Below are positions 49,170 through 61,780 of a DNA stretch of 64,000 nt, piece by piece; position 1 is the stretch's first letter; every line of letters begins with the position of its first letter. Made by a program: the position numbers and the translations under genes. Origin of the DNA: Onchocerca volvulus (lineage: Eukaryota > Nematoda > Chromadorea > Rhabditida > Onchocercidae); contig HG738140.1 of assembly GCA_000499405.2 (NCBI GenBank), positions 9,637,560 to 9,701,559 on the forward strand, read 5' to 3'. The notes beneath the pieces were generated by a model. That model did not search any database. It was not told the origin of the DNA and saw only the letters and a list, made by a program, of their open reading frames with translations.

Positions 49170-52100
49170 ATTTCCCAGATCAATCCATCGATTTATTATG
49201 CAATAATAATGTTGATATATTCTTCAATGAGTTGGCAGTTGACAATTTCGTATAATTTTTTGCTACAGTTTGGTACTAAATTAGCCACATAAAACAGGCC
49301 AAGTTTGCACTTTTTACAGTGCTATGCTTTATAAGTTATTTTTTGGCTACCAAGACATCGTGGTCAGCAAAAAAGACTAAAATTTTTTTTAAAGCTAAAA
49401 TTCCCGTCTTTCATAATATTTTGTACAAATAATTACAGATATATAATCGGCAAATCAACTACGATTATCAAAATTTACAAGATCACGTAAACAAAAATTT
49501 GGAAATAAAATTATGTAAACAAAATATGATTGCAACACTATGTTCACGCAATTTTTTCGTAGCAATAATCAATGAAAGATTGCTTAAACTTCGAAAAATG
49601 GAAATGAATTCTAAAAATTATCAAATTCGACTATAATAACATAACATATCAATCATTTTTGTAACTTAGAACACCTGTCTTTTTCCAGAATAATTATATT
49701 TGAATAGAATCTTTTTTCATTTCTGTATAAATTTTGAATTCGCCTGCAGTAATTGCTTTCTTTTGATGTACATTTGGATTTAATGACGGGTATTTCGTAA
49801 ATTTAGGATATTGAACTATAAGTGTTCTTCCTGTTTTAACTAAAAAAAACTTTATAAGTAGTTTTGTTGCAGTCTCACTTTTTTCCAAGAAATTTTGAAA
49901 AATAACTCAAAAATTTTTCAAGATTCTTTTAAAATATAATGAGACAAGACGTACCAAATATATTTCCATAGAAAATAATTTTACCAAGAGCTAAGTTTAT
50001 AATTTTAATTTTTTTTAAAATTTATTTATGTTCAATTTTATGAACCATACGAAAATGCTTGAAAACCTTTAAAAAGATCAATTAAGCGAAAATTAAGCTT
50101 TTTATGCCCGAATTCGACTGTAAACAGGAATCTGAATTGAAGAGGCCTGATTTTATTATAATAAAAAAAAGACAATGGAATGAAGATTATTTCTTATCAC
50201 TAGAAATAATGTCTATTCAAAATAACATAATATATTGGATGATACTAAATGCTACGATCATTCAGAATGCGTTTATTAAAATACAATCAAAGTTACGAGA
50301 TTTCAAAATTTCAGTTTTCAGCATAATATTGAATGTTCGATATTAGTCTGCGATTAATTCTGCATTGAACAGATCCAGACAAATATTTATGGAAATAAGA
50401 AGTCGTTTGATCTTCCGATTAAAAAAAAATTTACGAAATTCAAGAATAATTTCGCTGTTTTCTTATTTTTTTCATACCTTCGCAATTTGCATCTCTGTTT
50501 CGGACAGTACGAACTAGATAATTATTACATTGTTATATCCAATGTTAATTTAAATAGCAAGGACTTCATAAAGGACGAATAATAAAACGATAGTTTGGTC
50601 GCACAGTATATTTGAAATTCCGAGAATTCCAAGAAATGCTAGTGATGAGAGGTAACGGAATGTCGTAATGTGTCACTTCATCAGTTATTTAGTTGTTTAG
50701 ATCTTAAAACGGTGAAAAATAAATTTTCACAATTATTTAATTTTTGTCTCTTTCAATTTGTAAGGTTTTTTCCAAAGCGAAAATGAATCTATTTTGCAAT
50801 CAGCGGTTAGATGAAACTGTTTGTGTGGCACAACATTTAGTAGTATTCTCGATTACATATCATAGACTGTAACATATTGTCTAACTAGGTAAGCATTTGA
50901 TTCAGCATGTGATTATTTTATCGTGAATATTCGGGAAAATTTCAAAATTAACGAAGAATTTGATCTTATTGCAGCAATATGTAGCAATAGTTTAGCATGG
51001 ATTTTCAGAGGATTTAAAAGTGGAAGATATAATAATCTTGTGTGAGACGTGTTTCGAGCAGATTGCCTTTAATCAATTTCATTTTTTAATTCAAATTGAA
51101 GTCAAAGTTTAACTTTTCTTTGTTCGCTTGCCAACAAATGAGCGAATCTTTCGATTTTTCAAACGCAACATTTGTATTCATGGCAGTAGCTTTATAACGT
51201 AGAAAGCAATCAGCAAAGACTAGAGCTGGAGAGATAAGATCGATCGCCTTCAACCGCAATCATAATGATGATGATGATGATAACGATGATCATCATCATT
51301 ATCGTTATCATCTTTGCTATCGTCATCAGCCCACTAGTTGAAGGAAGAATGGGAGGAAGAGGAAATACCAATGGACAGCTGTAACATTTGCTCAGTCACA
51401 GCGTTGTTCCTGAAGCTGCTACTACTGATAGCTGTGGTAATATCTAATCTTTGTGTTCATTTTTTTAAACTTTATCGTTACTTGATGTGGCTTTGATTGG
51501 AAGTTCTCAGTAAAGTTAATTAATTAAGCTAAGGTAGTTTCATTTCAGATGCAAGTTTGAATTTCGAGGTCACTGTAAGAATAGAGAAGAAGGAACGAAA
51601 TTAGACTTAAAGCTTTTCATAATTGAAACCAAATTTTATGCATTGTTTATTTCAAATTTGAACTGATTTGCATGGGAATATTTGCTGTATCTAGACAGTT
51701 ATTGGAAATTGTATTTTACTCTTACTTGGAAATTGTAAGGAAAGCAATTAACTAGTTTTTTTTTTTTTTTTTTTGTTTTTGTTTTAGAACTTTCCGAATT
51801 TTCACATTCTTTGAAAATGTTGGGATTAGATTCAGATCATCAATTACTACGAGTTGATACCTTTATCTGCTCATTTTGTTTTTTTTTGTGTCAGCTTATT
51901 TATTTTGCTGAGCAAGTGACATTTCGAAAATACATTGTAGTGAGTGATTCAAGAAGAAAAGTTGGGAAAGCTTTTGATTGACTTTGAAGAGAGAATTGTT
52001 GAAATTGGGAGAAAGTTATGTGATTGGCCATAAGAGGGCTATAGAAAGATGAATTCAAAAAAGGAGACATGACATAGTAGATCTTCTACTGCGAATTTTT

Positions 52101-52307
52101 CATTTATGCAATATTTCCACATACATAATGCACTTAAATTTTTTTTTTCTCCATCTTCTATTCTTAAATCGTTTTTTCAACAAAAGCTAGTTTGTTAAAA
52201 TTTTAAATAAAATGCCTTTCAATGAGGTAAAGATGAACGACAGAATTTTAGCTTGTGACATATAATCGTTCAAGGATTAAGACAAGCAAGCCTTCGGCCT
52301 TTAGGTA
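49170..52307. other. Intergenic region upstream of the conserved unknown gene
   Basis: Mostly AT-rich. A candidate first exon, 51371-51436, starts MDSCNICSVTALFLKLLLLI and ends at a gtaata donor, but it has no partner. Just before it a GAT/ATC microsatellite palindrome at about 51263-51312 can form a hairpin of about 15 pairs. A T-run of 18 lies near 51757. Confidence 0.4.
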
Positions 52308-55300
52308 ATGTCAGCTGAAGGGTTTTGGTTATTTGATGGCTTGGAAGAGGAACCATATGGCCTTTTACCGCTTGTGAATTTATCTGGAAAAGGTGGACCA
52401 ACATCCACGAAATTTGTCGAAAGAATTGGCTCATATCAATGGTATTTGAATGACGAAACACCCACCATCATTGTCAGTTTTTAGCATTTCTTACAATAAA
52501 AAACTTGGTTTGAAAGTAATAAGTTTGTTGTTACTCAATTCGAAATTAGCTAATTTTTAATTTGCCGCATGGCGTGATATTTTTAAAACAACTTTTCAGT
52601 TTTTCCTCCATCTTTTTCTTGAAAGCAAATGACAACTTTTATATATTATGATTTAATAAATTACAAATATATATTGTAAGAAAAAGACTTATTTATCAAA
52701 ATTCTTTGAATGTAAAAATCCATTAAAACTGCAATTAATTTCATAGAAGTTCTGATTTTACAATGAATAATGCCATCTTTCAATATCCGATTAGACTGCT
52801 GGTGATTCAGTCATGATTAACGACTAAAACTTAAAGCTCATTTTTATTTAGATGCCTGGAATGCCTTTGGAATCTTTCTACTGGGCAGGTGGCAAATTAC
52901 AACAAGATCACGGTGTGATTATATACGATGTTAATCACTTAAAAGTTTGCTTTTTATCCATTCAAAGAGCATAAGAGATTTAAATAGAATCTAAGTTTAA
53001 ATTTTGTATTTTTTAAATACATATAAGAACCTTTAGATTTGCAAAAATCAGTTAGCAGGAGCTTTACTCTTGTTATTTATGAGGCATCATGAAGTTAATT
53101 GTCTTTCATCTTTACAAATCAGGGATTTTTCCTAGCCACTGTTCAAAAACATAATTTTTGGCTTGAAACCAACTTTGTCGTTATTGATAGCAGATTTGCT
53201 CGATTGATAGAAAGCTGCTAATCTGACAATTAGATTACAAATCAAGTTGAAATTGGCACTCCACCTGAAAATGCCAATAGTGCGTCATATCCTATAGTTG
53301 TTCATTAATGGAAGCATTAAGTTTTAAAATCAACTTATATCAATGTCTTGCAGATTCCAACTGGTCCCTTAGATACAGCCATATTAGCTGCACATTATAC
53401 AACAACAAAAGCGAAGAAACCAATTAATTTCAATGACTACAACTTTATCACTGATGCTGTAAACTTGCAAAAATTGTTCGCATTTGCGCAGGAAGCTGGT
53501 GATGGATTGTTTCGAATTGATGCAGAACGAGTGGGGAAAACCGTTTTATTAACGAGGTAATTCGCATAGAGAGAGTCACGTCTAAAACCGCAAAACGGAT
53601 TTGAATTAAATTTTTATTTACTTCAATTTTTTATGATTCCACTAATTAATGACACTGCTCAGTTTGATTGGATTTCATCAAAAGCATTTTTATAAACTAA
53701 TAGCTCTACATTAAAATAATTTCACTTTCTAATTTTCTGAGCGCATTTCAGAACTACGATCAGTATATCATAAAGTAATATGATGGCATTGTTTATAAGC
53801 CTGTTTTGTCATACTTTTTCTACAGCAATAATTCGTGAAAAAAAATTCATCTATTGGTTAAAAAAAAAAAAAAGGAAAGAAAAAAAACTAGAAATAGAAT
53901 TTGTCCTCCTTCTCCAGAAATTCTTCTGTTTTCAAAAAATTTTCAAATTTAAAGTTTTGTGCAACTTTATATTAGAGCTAGCTATAACGACAGTATTTTT
54001 TAGGATGGAAGCATCAGATCTCATGGAAATTGGTCATGTAACATTTGATCAAGCACTAAAACGAAAAATGACGAAAGCGAGGTCAAAGTTCACTACTGGT
54101 CCATTTTTCCAGCTCATTTCTTATCAATTTGGCCAATTCAAACTACTGGTACGATTCGAAGTTGATTGCGCTGATTATGCTGCTGTGAAAATGCAAAGGT
54201 AAGAATTTTACAGTTTTGCTGATTTATCTCAGTATTGTAATTATTTTATTTATGAAAAAATGAAATTTCATCTGAGAATAGAAACAGCAAATTAAATCTT
54301 CAAGGATAGATTGCAAGAGATTGCACTAAGAAAGAAACTTCAAAATTTGAAATTTCACCTTTTAAAAACTTTAGACCTGGTTCTTTCATACGTCGTCCGT
54401 TTAATTTCAATGATCTAATAATCTCCCAGAAATCTTTCATTTTCTTTATCGATTTAAAATTATGATGGTATGAAAATTAAAAATAAGAAGATTTTTCATC
54501 TCGTTTTAGCATAAGGATTATTTCAAGATATCTTGAAAATTTTCAAAAACAGTGATTTTAAGAGCTGTAAGCTAAGTAAATATTTATTTGAGAACATATC
54601 TTACCACGAGATCTGAGATCTATTGTTTCGATGACTTAGGATATGAAATATTCTATAATCGAAATTCTTCACTGTCTATCCTCCAATCTGGACAATTTCG
54701 AAATTATACATTTAAAATTGCAAAATTCTAAATCAACCCAATATACAAATAACAACAATGTTGATGAAGATAATAATGAATGAAATGAATGATTGAAAGA
54801 TTGAAAAAAATTTGCGAAATATGTTTTATTCCATTTGGTCGTTGAATCATTCATGTTGCAGCGACAACCATTTGGAGAAAGAAGGCGAGTCGGAACCAAA
54901 AAAAGAGAAGTTCAATGAAAATAATGTAATTTCATATATGGAATTCGGTGAAGTTCCACGGAATATTCCGTTACAACTGTTGACAACTTATCCACAAGGT
55001 GCTGGATTTCCATTCTTCACATGGGCACAAATGTTTTTCACTGCCGCAGATCAGGTTTGTAAATCAATTGCAAGCGAAAGAGGTTGTGAGAATAATTAGT
55101 CCAACATCATGATTTTACACAAATTTGAATAACGTCTGAATAAGAAATATACTGCAATACTGAGCTAAAATATTTATAAAATAAACCTTCTGTAGGAGAT
55201 TGTCGGCTGGTTCAAAGGAAATGGCGATTTTGGAAAACCAGCACTGAACGCTCTATCGGACATTTCTAAACTAATTAAACCATTGCCCTATGTGGTACTG

Positions 55301-55498
55301 TCAAAAGTTCATGACTGCTTAGATAAAATTGCAAAATTCTTGATAAAAAATGATCCTGAATTTAAATGTGCTTTGATATGGAAAGGCAAAAATCATCTAG
55401 AAATTTTTGCTAAAACGAGTACCACTGGGGCTGTTTCACCTGGAGTAAAAGAATTGATGAAGACACAATGCAAAGAACTGGATGAATCAGAAGAATGA
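52308..55498 (+). CDS. Conserved protein of unknown function (resembles a fungal family)
   Basis: Exons 52308-52472, 52852-52944, 53354-53556, 54004-54198, 54862-55054 and 55196-55498 close in phase to give 383 residues. The ATG lies three bases after a ttag acceptor, so trans-splicing is likely. There is no signal peptide or membrane segment. Distinct motifs: SYQWYLNDETPTIIMPGMP near residues 42-60, FNDYNFITDAVNLQKLFAFA, GLFRIDAERVGKTVLLTR, then SYQFGQFKLLVRFEVDCAD. The C-terminal third has FPFFTWAQMFFTAADQ and a last exon with helical, lysine-rich text. From memory these motifs, in this order, recall fungal proteins often mislabelled geranylgeranyl pyrophosphate synthetase. No prenyl-synthase aspartate-rich motif is present, so that name should not be used. 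The function is unknown; the gene itself is secure. Confidence 0.82.
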
Positions 55499-56196
55499 AA
55501 GAAGGATATGCAAGTGATAAAAATTTTAAAAATTCATTCATGAATTTTATATATATTGAAAATATGTTTAAAATTTATACATTGGAAAAAGAAATTATAC
55601 TGAAAATTAAAAATATAACATCTGTTATAGCGTATTCGAATTAAACATAATGCATCGAAACCATAAACGAATGTTTTGTCTTCGCATAATCCGAAGAAGA
55701 TTTAAGGTTTTCAAACTGATTAAAGTTTATAGATTCATCTCATCATCCTTCACTATTTTTTATGATGTCAGGCGAGTTGCAGCATACTCGAAATTATTTC
55801 TGAAATGAATCAAGCATAAAAACGAACTTTTTTTCGTAAACTAGAGATTGAGTTTTTCGATTCCTACATTCCAATATCGAATGATTCAAAATGGATTTAT
55901 GTTAAGAATTGTTGACTTCTCAACATTTTGATTATATCGTATTGAGGAATATCATAGTTTATGTTACATAGATGCTTTTTCATAACTATTTGAAATCCGT
56001 CAGAATTAAAACGACTTGTACATCTACGAATTTGAGGTTATATAAGAATTTATTAATTCATTTTACAATCCGAGAAATATCAAAATTATAAATAGGAAAG
56101 ATGATAAAAGCATAACGTAAGTCATATCACAATCTTGACATAATTAAGCCAAAGAAAATTAGAAACACATGTTCTTAATATCCGTTAGTGAAGGAA

Positions 56197-56234
<38 letters not shown>

Positions 56235-56419
56235 ATACAGTACTATGGCAATCGAAATCTATGTACAATTATTTGTAAGGTAATTTAAAAAAAACTACGA
56301 GAAACTCCTAAAATGTGTGCACTAAGTTTCCCATTGGAAATTGAAAAAAGTCAGATGAATAAATCACGCAGATATCTCAAAAATCACTTCGTTTTTACCG
56401 AAATATGTAATTATTGTTT
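55499..56419. other. 3' flank of the conserved unknown gene
   Basis: AT-rich DNA containing a 32-base A-run at 56200-56231. No coding or structured element was found besides this. Confidence 0.5.
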
Positions 56420-56660
56420 TCTATACATGTGTAAATCCTTTACACTTGCAATAATCTAAAATTATTTCAAGACAGTTGGCATCAATTTCTCGATCAATAA
56501 TCAAAGCAATGCTTTCTAATATTGCTTAGGAACGAGAAATGTAGTAAGAAAAATTCTTTCTTATAGCATGAACTTATACTGTGCAGTACCAGCATAACTT
56601 GCTCGAGCAGTTGCAGAAGCATTTTTGAAGATGTAAAATGTATTCACTGATATAAATAGT
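56420..56660. repeat. Foldback-type repeat, copy 1
   Basis: This segment shares two blocks with 57560-57750. The first (about 56425-56540, with cagttggcatcaatttctcg) occurs there inverted. The second (about 56548-56590, attctttcttatagcatgaacttatact) occurs there in direct orientation. A shortened inverted copy of the first block also follows at about 56600-56660, so the element looks like arm, centre, inverted arm: a miniature inverted-repeat design. Confidence 0.65.
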
Positions 56661-57406
56661 AAATTGCTTATAAACTCCGCAATTCTTTTTTTTTATTTAC
56701 TAATTTTACTTCATTTGAACTCTTACTTTTATATTTGCCGTACTTTTATATTTACTTTTATATTTGCCGTCCCCAGATTCATTTCTAGACTGATATCGTA
56801 AAAGTAACAAAGTTTTCTTCAATCAAATATTTCTTTCCATCACATCTTGATACATTATTATAATTTATAAACCATTTTTCATTCATAATTAAGAATCTAA
56901 ATTTTACTGAAAATTTTGCAGAATACTTTACATGTCTATATAATTATAATAACACTGCTTAACCGTATGAAAATTAAAAATTGAAATGATTTCTTGCAGA
57001 ATAATAACTGTTACTTAATTCAGAACCGAAGTCAACTGGTTTGAAAATGAAACTGATTCAGTATTGAAATTCAAATGAGTGGATCACGATCATATCACTT
57101 TCTTGATGCTTGGTAATTTTTTCAAAAATACAAATTTTGTCAAAATCATATGTATAGATGATGATCAGGTGAGATAAAATTATTGCATTGTTTTTAATCG
57201 ACAGCTTTCATTGCGGTTGATTGCATTGATACTAACAGTAGTGCAATAAAAATGGGTGAGTTTTCGTATGTTTCAGCTTTATTTCTGTTAAAAATGCAAA
57301 ATTTTTTGATATTTTAGAAAAAATATATCAGAATACATGATGAGTCTGCATCTCATTCCGATTGCTGATTTAATCAAATAAGTAAAATTAGTAAACAAAA
57401 AACGAA

Positions 57407-57505
57407 ATGAAACGATATGCGAAGTTTATAGGCAAATTCTGTGTCATATTGTTTTTATCAATGGATACATTTTGCATTTTCGAAAATACTTTCACAGCTG
57501 CTTGG
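57407..57505 (+). CDS. Candidate first exon with signal peptide
   Basis: ATG followed by 32 sense codons up to a strong gtaagt donor. The text MKRYAKFIGKFCVILFLSMD begins like a secretory signal (basic start, hydrophobic core), then reads FENTFTAAW. It could open a gene whose later exons are 58860-58989 and 59046-59116, but intron phase does not match directly (phase 0 here, phase 2 needed), so an intermediate exon would be required. The call is weak. Confidence 0.35.
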
Positions 57506-57559
57506 GTAAGTTATACTAATTCTTTCTTATAACAAAAAAAAAAAAAAAAAAAATTGAGA

Positions 57560-57750
57560 AAAATTAAGATAGGGAAAATTCTTTCGTATAACATGATCTT
57601 ATACTGGGCAATATTTGCCTCCACGTTTCTCATTTCTAAACAGTATTAGACAGCATCGTTTTAACCGCTAATCGAGAAATTGATGCCAACTGTTCTGCAA
57701 ACGTTTTAGATTATTGTAGTGATTGCAAAGAATGTAAAATACATGGATCT
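57560..57750. repeat. Foldback-type repeat, copy 2
   Basis: Partner of 56420-56660. It has the central block direct (attctttcgtataacatgatcttatact) followed by the inverted arm, in a fuller form (cgagaaattgatgccaactg and onward to aatgtaaaatacatgg). The left arm is missing or unrecognisable beyond an A-run near 57534. Confidence 0.65.
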
Positions 57751-58859
57751 TTTATCAGTATCAATGACTTCGATGCAATTTAGGTCAATAATATGATGTC
57801 AAAAATCGAGGATGGCAAAATGCAAAAATTAGATGAACTACATCAGATAATCAGTTCAAAATATTATCAAGAATTCTTAAACTCATTGTGTAAATAGTAT
57901 TTATTTTCAACAAAATAATCCCATAGCGTCACAAATTTCTTCATCAGATCAAGAATCATCTGATGTGTAGGCGAAGACGCGCTGCATCAATGATACTACG
58001 ATTCATTTCATGAAGCATTTCGTGGTGATTGCTGCTGATAAATGTTTAAAAGATTAAGAAATATGTCCCATAGTGCTTTTTACATTCATTGCCAGTTTCT
58101 CATCAAAGTAGTAAAAGAGATTCAGCTCAGGATTCCCAATGGCGCGCAGTAAAGATAAAGTAGCATTTACTTTTGCCATTATATAAAATAATCAGTGATA
58201 ACCCAAAAAATATAGCTATCAAGAAAAAAGAACGTCAAAAGCGGCAAATCGAAGAACCAGCATATTTGGGAGCTACTCGAATATTTACAAAACTTGACAA
58301 TACTGTTGCTAGCATGATAACAACTGTGGCAATTCATGAGTTGAATGATATGAATGTGTTCGTTCATTCTCCATCGATCACTAACAGGCTTCGAAATATA
58401 TATCATTAATTTAATTATATCATTTCCTCTATATGATAATTAGAAAATTCTTTTGGAAAAAGAAAAAGAATGCACAGCAAAATAATTCTGAGCTTGAATT
58501 ACCACTAAGACTAAATCAGTATTGATTTATCAGGATAATAATGATCATGGCAGGAAATACGAATAAATATGCTTTAAATGCAAGAAAGAGAGGAAGCCAA
58601 TATTTGAAATTTCAGTTAAAAATTTAATTTAGCAAACTTTTCGTTTCAGTTTCATTTTTGTTTTTAGTTATATCGCAACAAAATTAAATTGCTTGAAATA
58701 TGTTGCAAAAACTATTCAGATGATCAACAACCAAACTGATAATGGCAGCATGTTTGTTTTCTCATTCATTCAATTATGTTTTGAAGCACTTTTCATTAAT
58801 TATTAATCAATCTGTTCTTATTTCATATAAATAATGATAAAAAAAGTGATTTTTGCAGA
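57751..58859. other. Region with one lone open frame
   Basis: Frame 58173-58409 (plus) is protein-like, KKKERQKRQIEEPAYLGATR onward, and follows an aataatcag acceptor. Its phase does not join to neighbours and no motif is recognised. The remainder is AT-rich DNA. Confidence 0.35.
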
Positions 58860-59116
58860 ATATGGATTTTCATGTTGATTATTTACTGGATGTTAATGCC
58901 AGTATTCATTTGGATTGCAATTATTTTATTCATGTGGAAAAATCTTCGATACCATTGGCGTAAAATAATCATACCGTTAGCAACAGCGGTAAGCTATCAT
59001 AAAAACCTTGACAAAACAATATTACTCGAAATATTGCAGCAAATTTTTTTGAGATATATTTTTGTTAATCCAAGTATCTTAAACGAAAGTGCACATTTTA
59101 GAAGCATTGTGAGGTA
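58860..59116 (+). CDS. Candidate exon pair of a small membrane protein
   Basis: Exon a (58860-58989) has a ttttgcag acceptor and gtaagc donor. In one frame it encodes a strongly hydrophobic segment rich in Trp and Met (IFMLIIYWMLMPVFIWIAII), then basic YHWRKIIIPLATA. Exon b (59046-59116) has an attgcag acceptor and gtaagc donor and continues in frame as QIFLRYIFVNPSILNES to SIVR. A possible last exon follows the acceptor at 60526. It is open in two frames, one acidic (EHDEIDWSSEENP, stop 60630) and one basic. No family was recognised, and the joined model is not proven. Confidence 0.35.
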
Positions 59117-60859
59117 AGCGGTAATCTATTAAATGCAAGAAACGAAATTATAACAATGCCAGCATGGGATGGTTAGTTGATTTTTCACAAAAAATTATCC
59201 AGTATTTCGATGTATTTTTTTCACTGAAGTTATTTCATTTGTAATTAATTAATTAAATGTCATTTCGGGTTTCGTAGAAATAGTTTCATCAAGAAGACTT
59301 TTCTTTGAATTTTTCATGTCATTGGTTTTGAAAGAAAATATTTTCTGCATATGTTCCGTCTCTAACAATGTCTATACTAAGAATTGCTACGAGGAAATCT
59401 ACGATCCAACTGCTCCGTTGGCACTGATGGTTTAGCAAATTTGAAGTTATAGTCGAGAAGATATTTAGATAGCATAAATATAAAAAGCAGAAAGTTATTA
59501 TCAGAAGCATTAATGAATTGATTACTGATTGGTTGATCTTTTGAATGATATTCCTATGTAGAGATACGGAGAAAAAACAAAATCTCTAGGCAGTAGTATT
59601 CCCAACAAAAAAGCAAATGTTGTCCGAAATCAAAAATTATATGCTTATCGAAACTAGCCATGAACAAATTATCTGCGCATTTTGATAATTTGTTTTAAGT
59701 GAAATTATTTTTCTTCTTAATCATTCCCATCTGTTTCCAACCACCTTTAGTATTATTGGGATTTTTATTACCAAGAATTAAACAGAAGCGAAACTATGAG
59801 CTGTTAATACAAACAAAATAATCAATCTGAAATTATTTTTTTTTGTCGTATGAAACCTTTCTTTTTTTATTTTTTCTAAATGATATATTGAATCATTTTT
59901 TAGAATTCCTTCATATAATTTTTTCCATTATTCTATATCTTCTTGGATATAAAATTTCCCTGAAATTTTCGTAAAATGATTTTCAGTGATTGTTTTATTT
60001 TTACCATCATTGAAGTAACTTCATGCGACAAGAAATAAAAAAAAATATTATTGACATCACAAAGTTGACTTCAAGTACAAATCTATAATGTTACTTTTTA
60101 ATAACATAATTTTAATGCCTTTTACATCCTGAAAAGTTTGTCAGATAAAAAATAAACACAGAACATGACTGCAAAATTAGTTTACAAATTCTCAAATCAT
60201 CCTAAAGACTTCATTTACTATATTGAATTACTTCGAAATATATTTGGGCATATATGAATTGTCTCGATTTACTGCATTATTCCAGTGGTACTGTTATTAA
60301 AATCATTGTTAGAATTGAGTATGAAGATGGATAAAAATATAAATTAAGATGAAAATGAAATTAGTAACTTGAACTAATAGAAAATGAAATAAAAGCTAAT
60401 CTGATTTATTTTGCATTGTTTCATATTTTTAACATTATATTCAATGTTGTTACTTTCAGGTAAATTATTTTAAAATAAATATGAAATGATCTTAGATATA
60501 ATAGAATAACTGTACATTTCATTTAGGCGTTCTGGAAGCTCGTTTCGAACAGACAACCCAGTCAGAACATGATGAAATTGACTGGTCATCAGAAGAAAAT
60601 CCAGCTGAAATGCAGGATGAAAAAAAATAAAGGAAGAGTATCAAACAGTGAAATGATAATACATATACGATTCTAAGTTTTTACCAACTAAATCATTTCT
60701 AGAAAATTTGAGACCTATAAAAAATTTCAATAAATGAATTCTTGCTGTTCAAAGTACTCAACAGTAAATCATTCTCGTTTTGTTATATATTAAGTGGATA
60801 TAACCTAGTTGATGCAGCAACAAATGGATTTCATCTGAAAAACTGAAAAATTATGAACA
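59117..60859. other. AT-rich DNA with one possible terminal exon
   Basis: Apart from the open stretch 60527-60630 after a tttcatttag acceptor, I see no coding signal or repeat in this 1.7 kb. Confidence 0.4.
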
Positions 60860-61780
60860 ATGGTGAAAAGTACTAGCATGGTTAAAGGAAGAAAAATCAA
60901 ATTAGCTGGAATGGGAATTCAAATTCAAAGAAGGCTATGAAAATGAAAGAGGAAAAACTATCGCAAAGGTAACCCCTCAGATTCCTATCCAAGAAATAGG
61001 ATTTAAAGATGGAAATCAGTAAACGGTTAAGATTACTAAGGACAACTGCTTACATCCTCAAATTCATAAAACTAACAACAAGACAAAAATTACTGTGCAA
61101 CTAATATCAATTGAGAAAGATTGACTCACAAGTGAAGAATACAGACTGACAGAATGAATATTGATCGAATAAGTACAATCGGAAAGATTAACCAAAGATT
61201 AAGTAAATAAATGGAATCTTTATTACAGTGGAAGGGAAAAACCATGGAGATTAAAGAGTTGATTTGAAAAATTCAGAGCTAGAAGAAAATAGAAAACATC
61301 CACATCTATACCCAAGGCATAATCCCGTAGCTGAACTTCTCATACAACGAAAACATAAAGAATTATATCACACTAAAATTACTTACACTCTATCGGAGAT
61401 AAGACGTAAGTTTTAGATACTCAAGCAAAGAACAAAAATCAAAAGAATCATAATAAATGTACGGTATATAAAAGATGGACTTCTAAACTGTCCCAATTTT
61501 CAGTCTTGTCTGGTCTTCCAGAATCTTGAGTCAAACACTCTAAAACTTTCCTTCAAGTTGGATTGGACCATCTGGATCCTTTTTAATCAGAGGCAATGGC
61601 GTAACAAAAAGAATGGATATCCCATGTCTCATATGTTTCACATGTTCCACGATACGTGGTCCGGTAATTTCTTCAGGAATTTATTTCAGAAGTATGAAAA
61701 TTCACCGATATTATGAAAATAGAGATCTTTGCAGCCTTTGAGCCAAGGAGATTCAAAAATCGAGGGACCGAATATTTCGC
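60860..61780 (+). mobile_element. Decayed BEL/Pao-type LTR retrotransposon relic (pol fragment)
   Basis: Several plus-strand frames, interrupted by stops and shifts, read like the end of a BEL/Pao polyprotein. The clearest block, about 61294-61420, reads KHPHLYPRHNPVAELLIQ and then a helix ending TLSEIRRKF. This matches the zinc-binding start of the integrase region in this superfamily. About 100-250 bases further on, GLDHLDPF, NGVTKR and CFTCSTIRG-like text corresponds to the beginning of the integrase core. Upstream, 60860-61060 fits the linker between RNase H and integrase. No LTRs or intact frame were found. The element is dead, and its real ends are not visible. Confidence 0.75.

Noticed and set aside
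51263..51312. GAT/ATC palindrome as a possible regulatory RNA hairpin
   Set aside because: It arises from two opposed trinucleotide microsatellites, so it is probably repeat slippage. I kept it only as a note in the regional entry.
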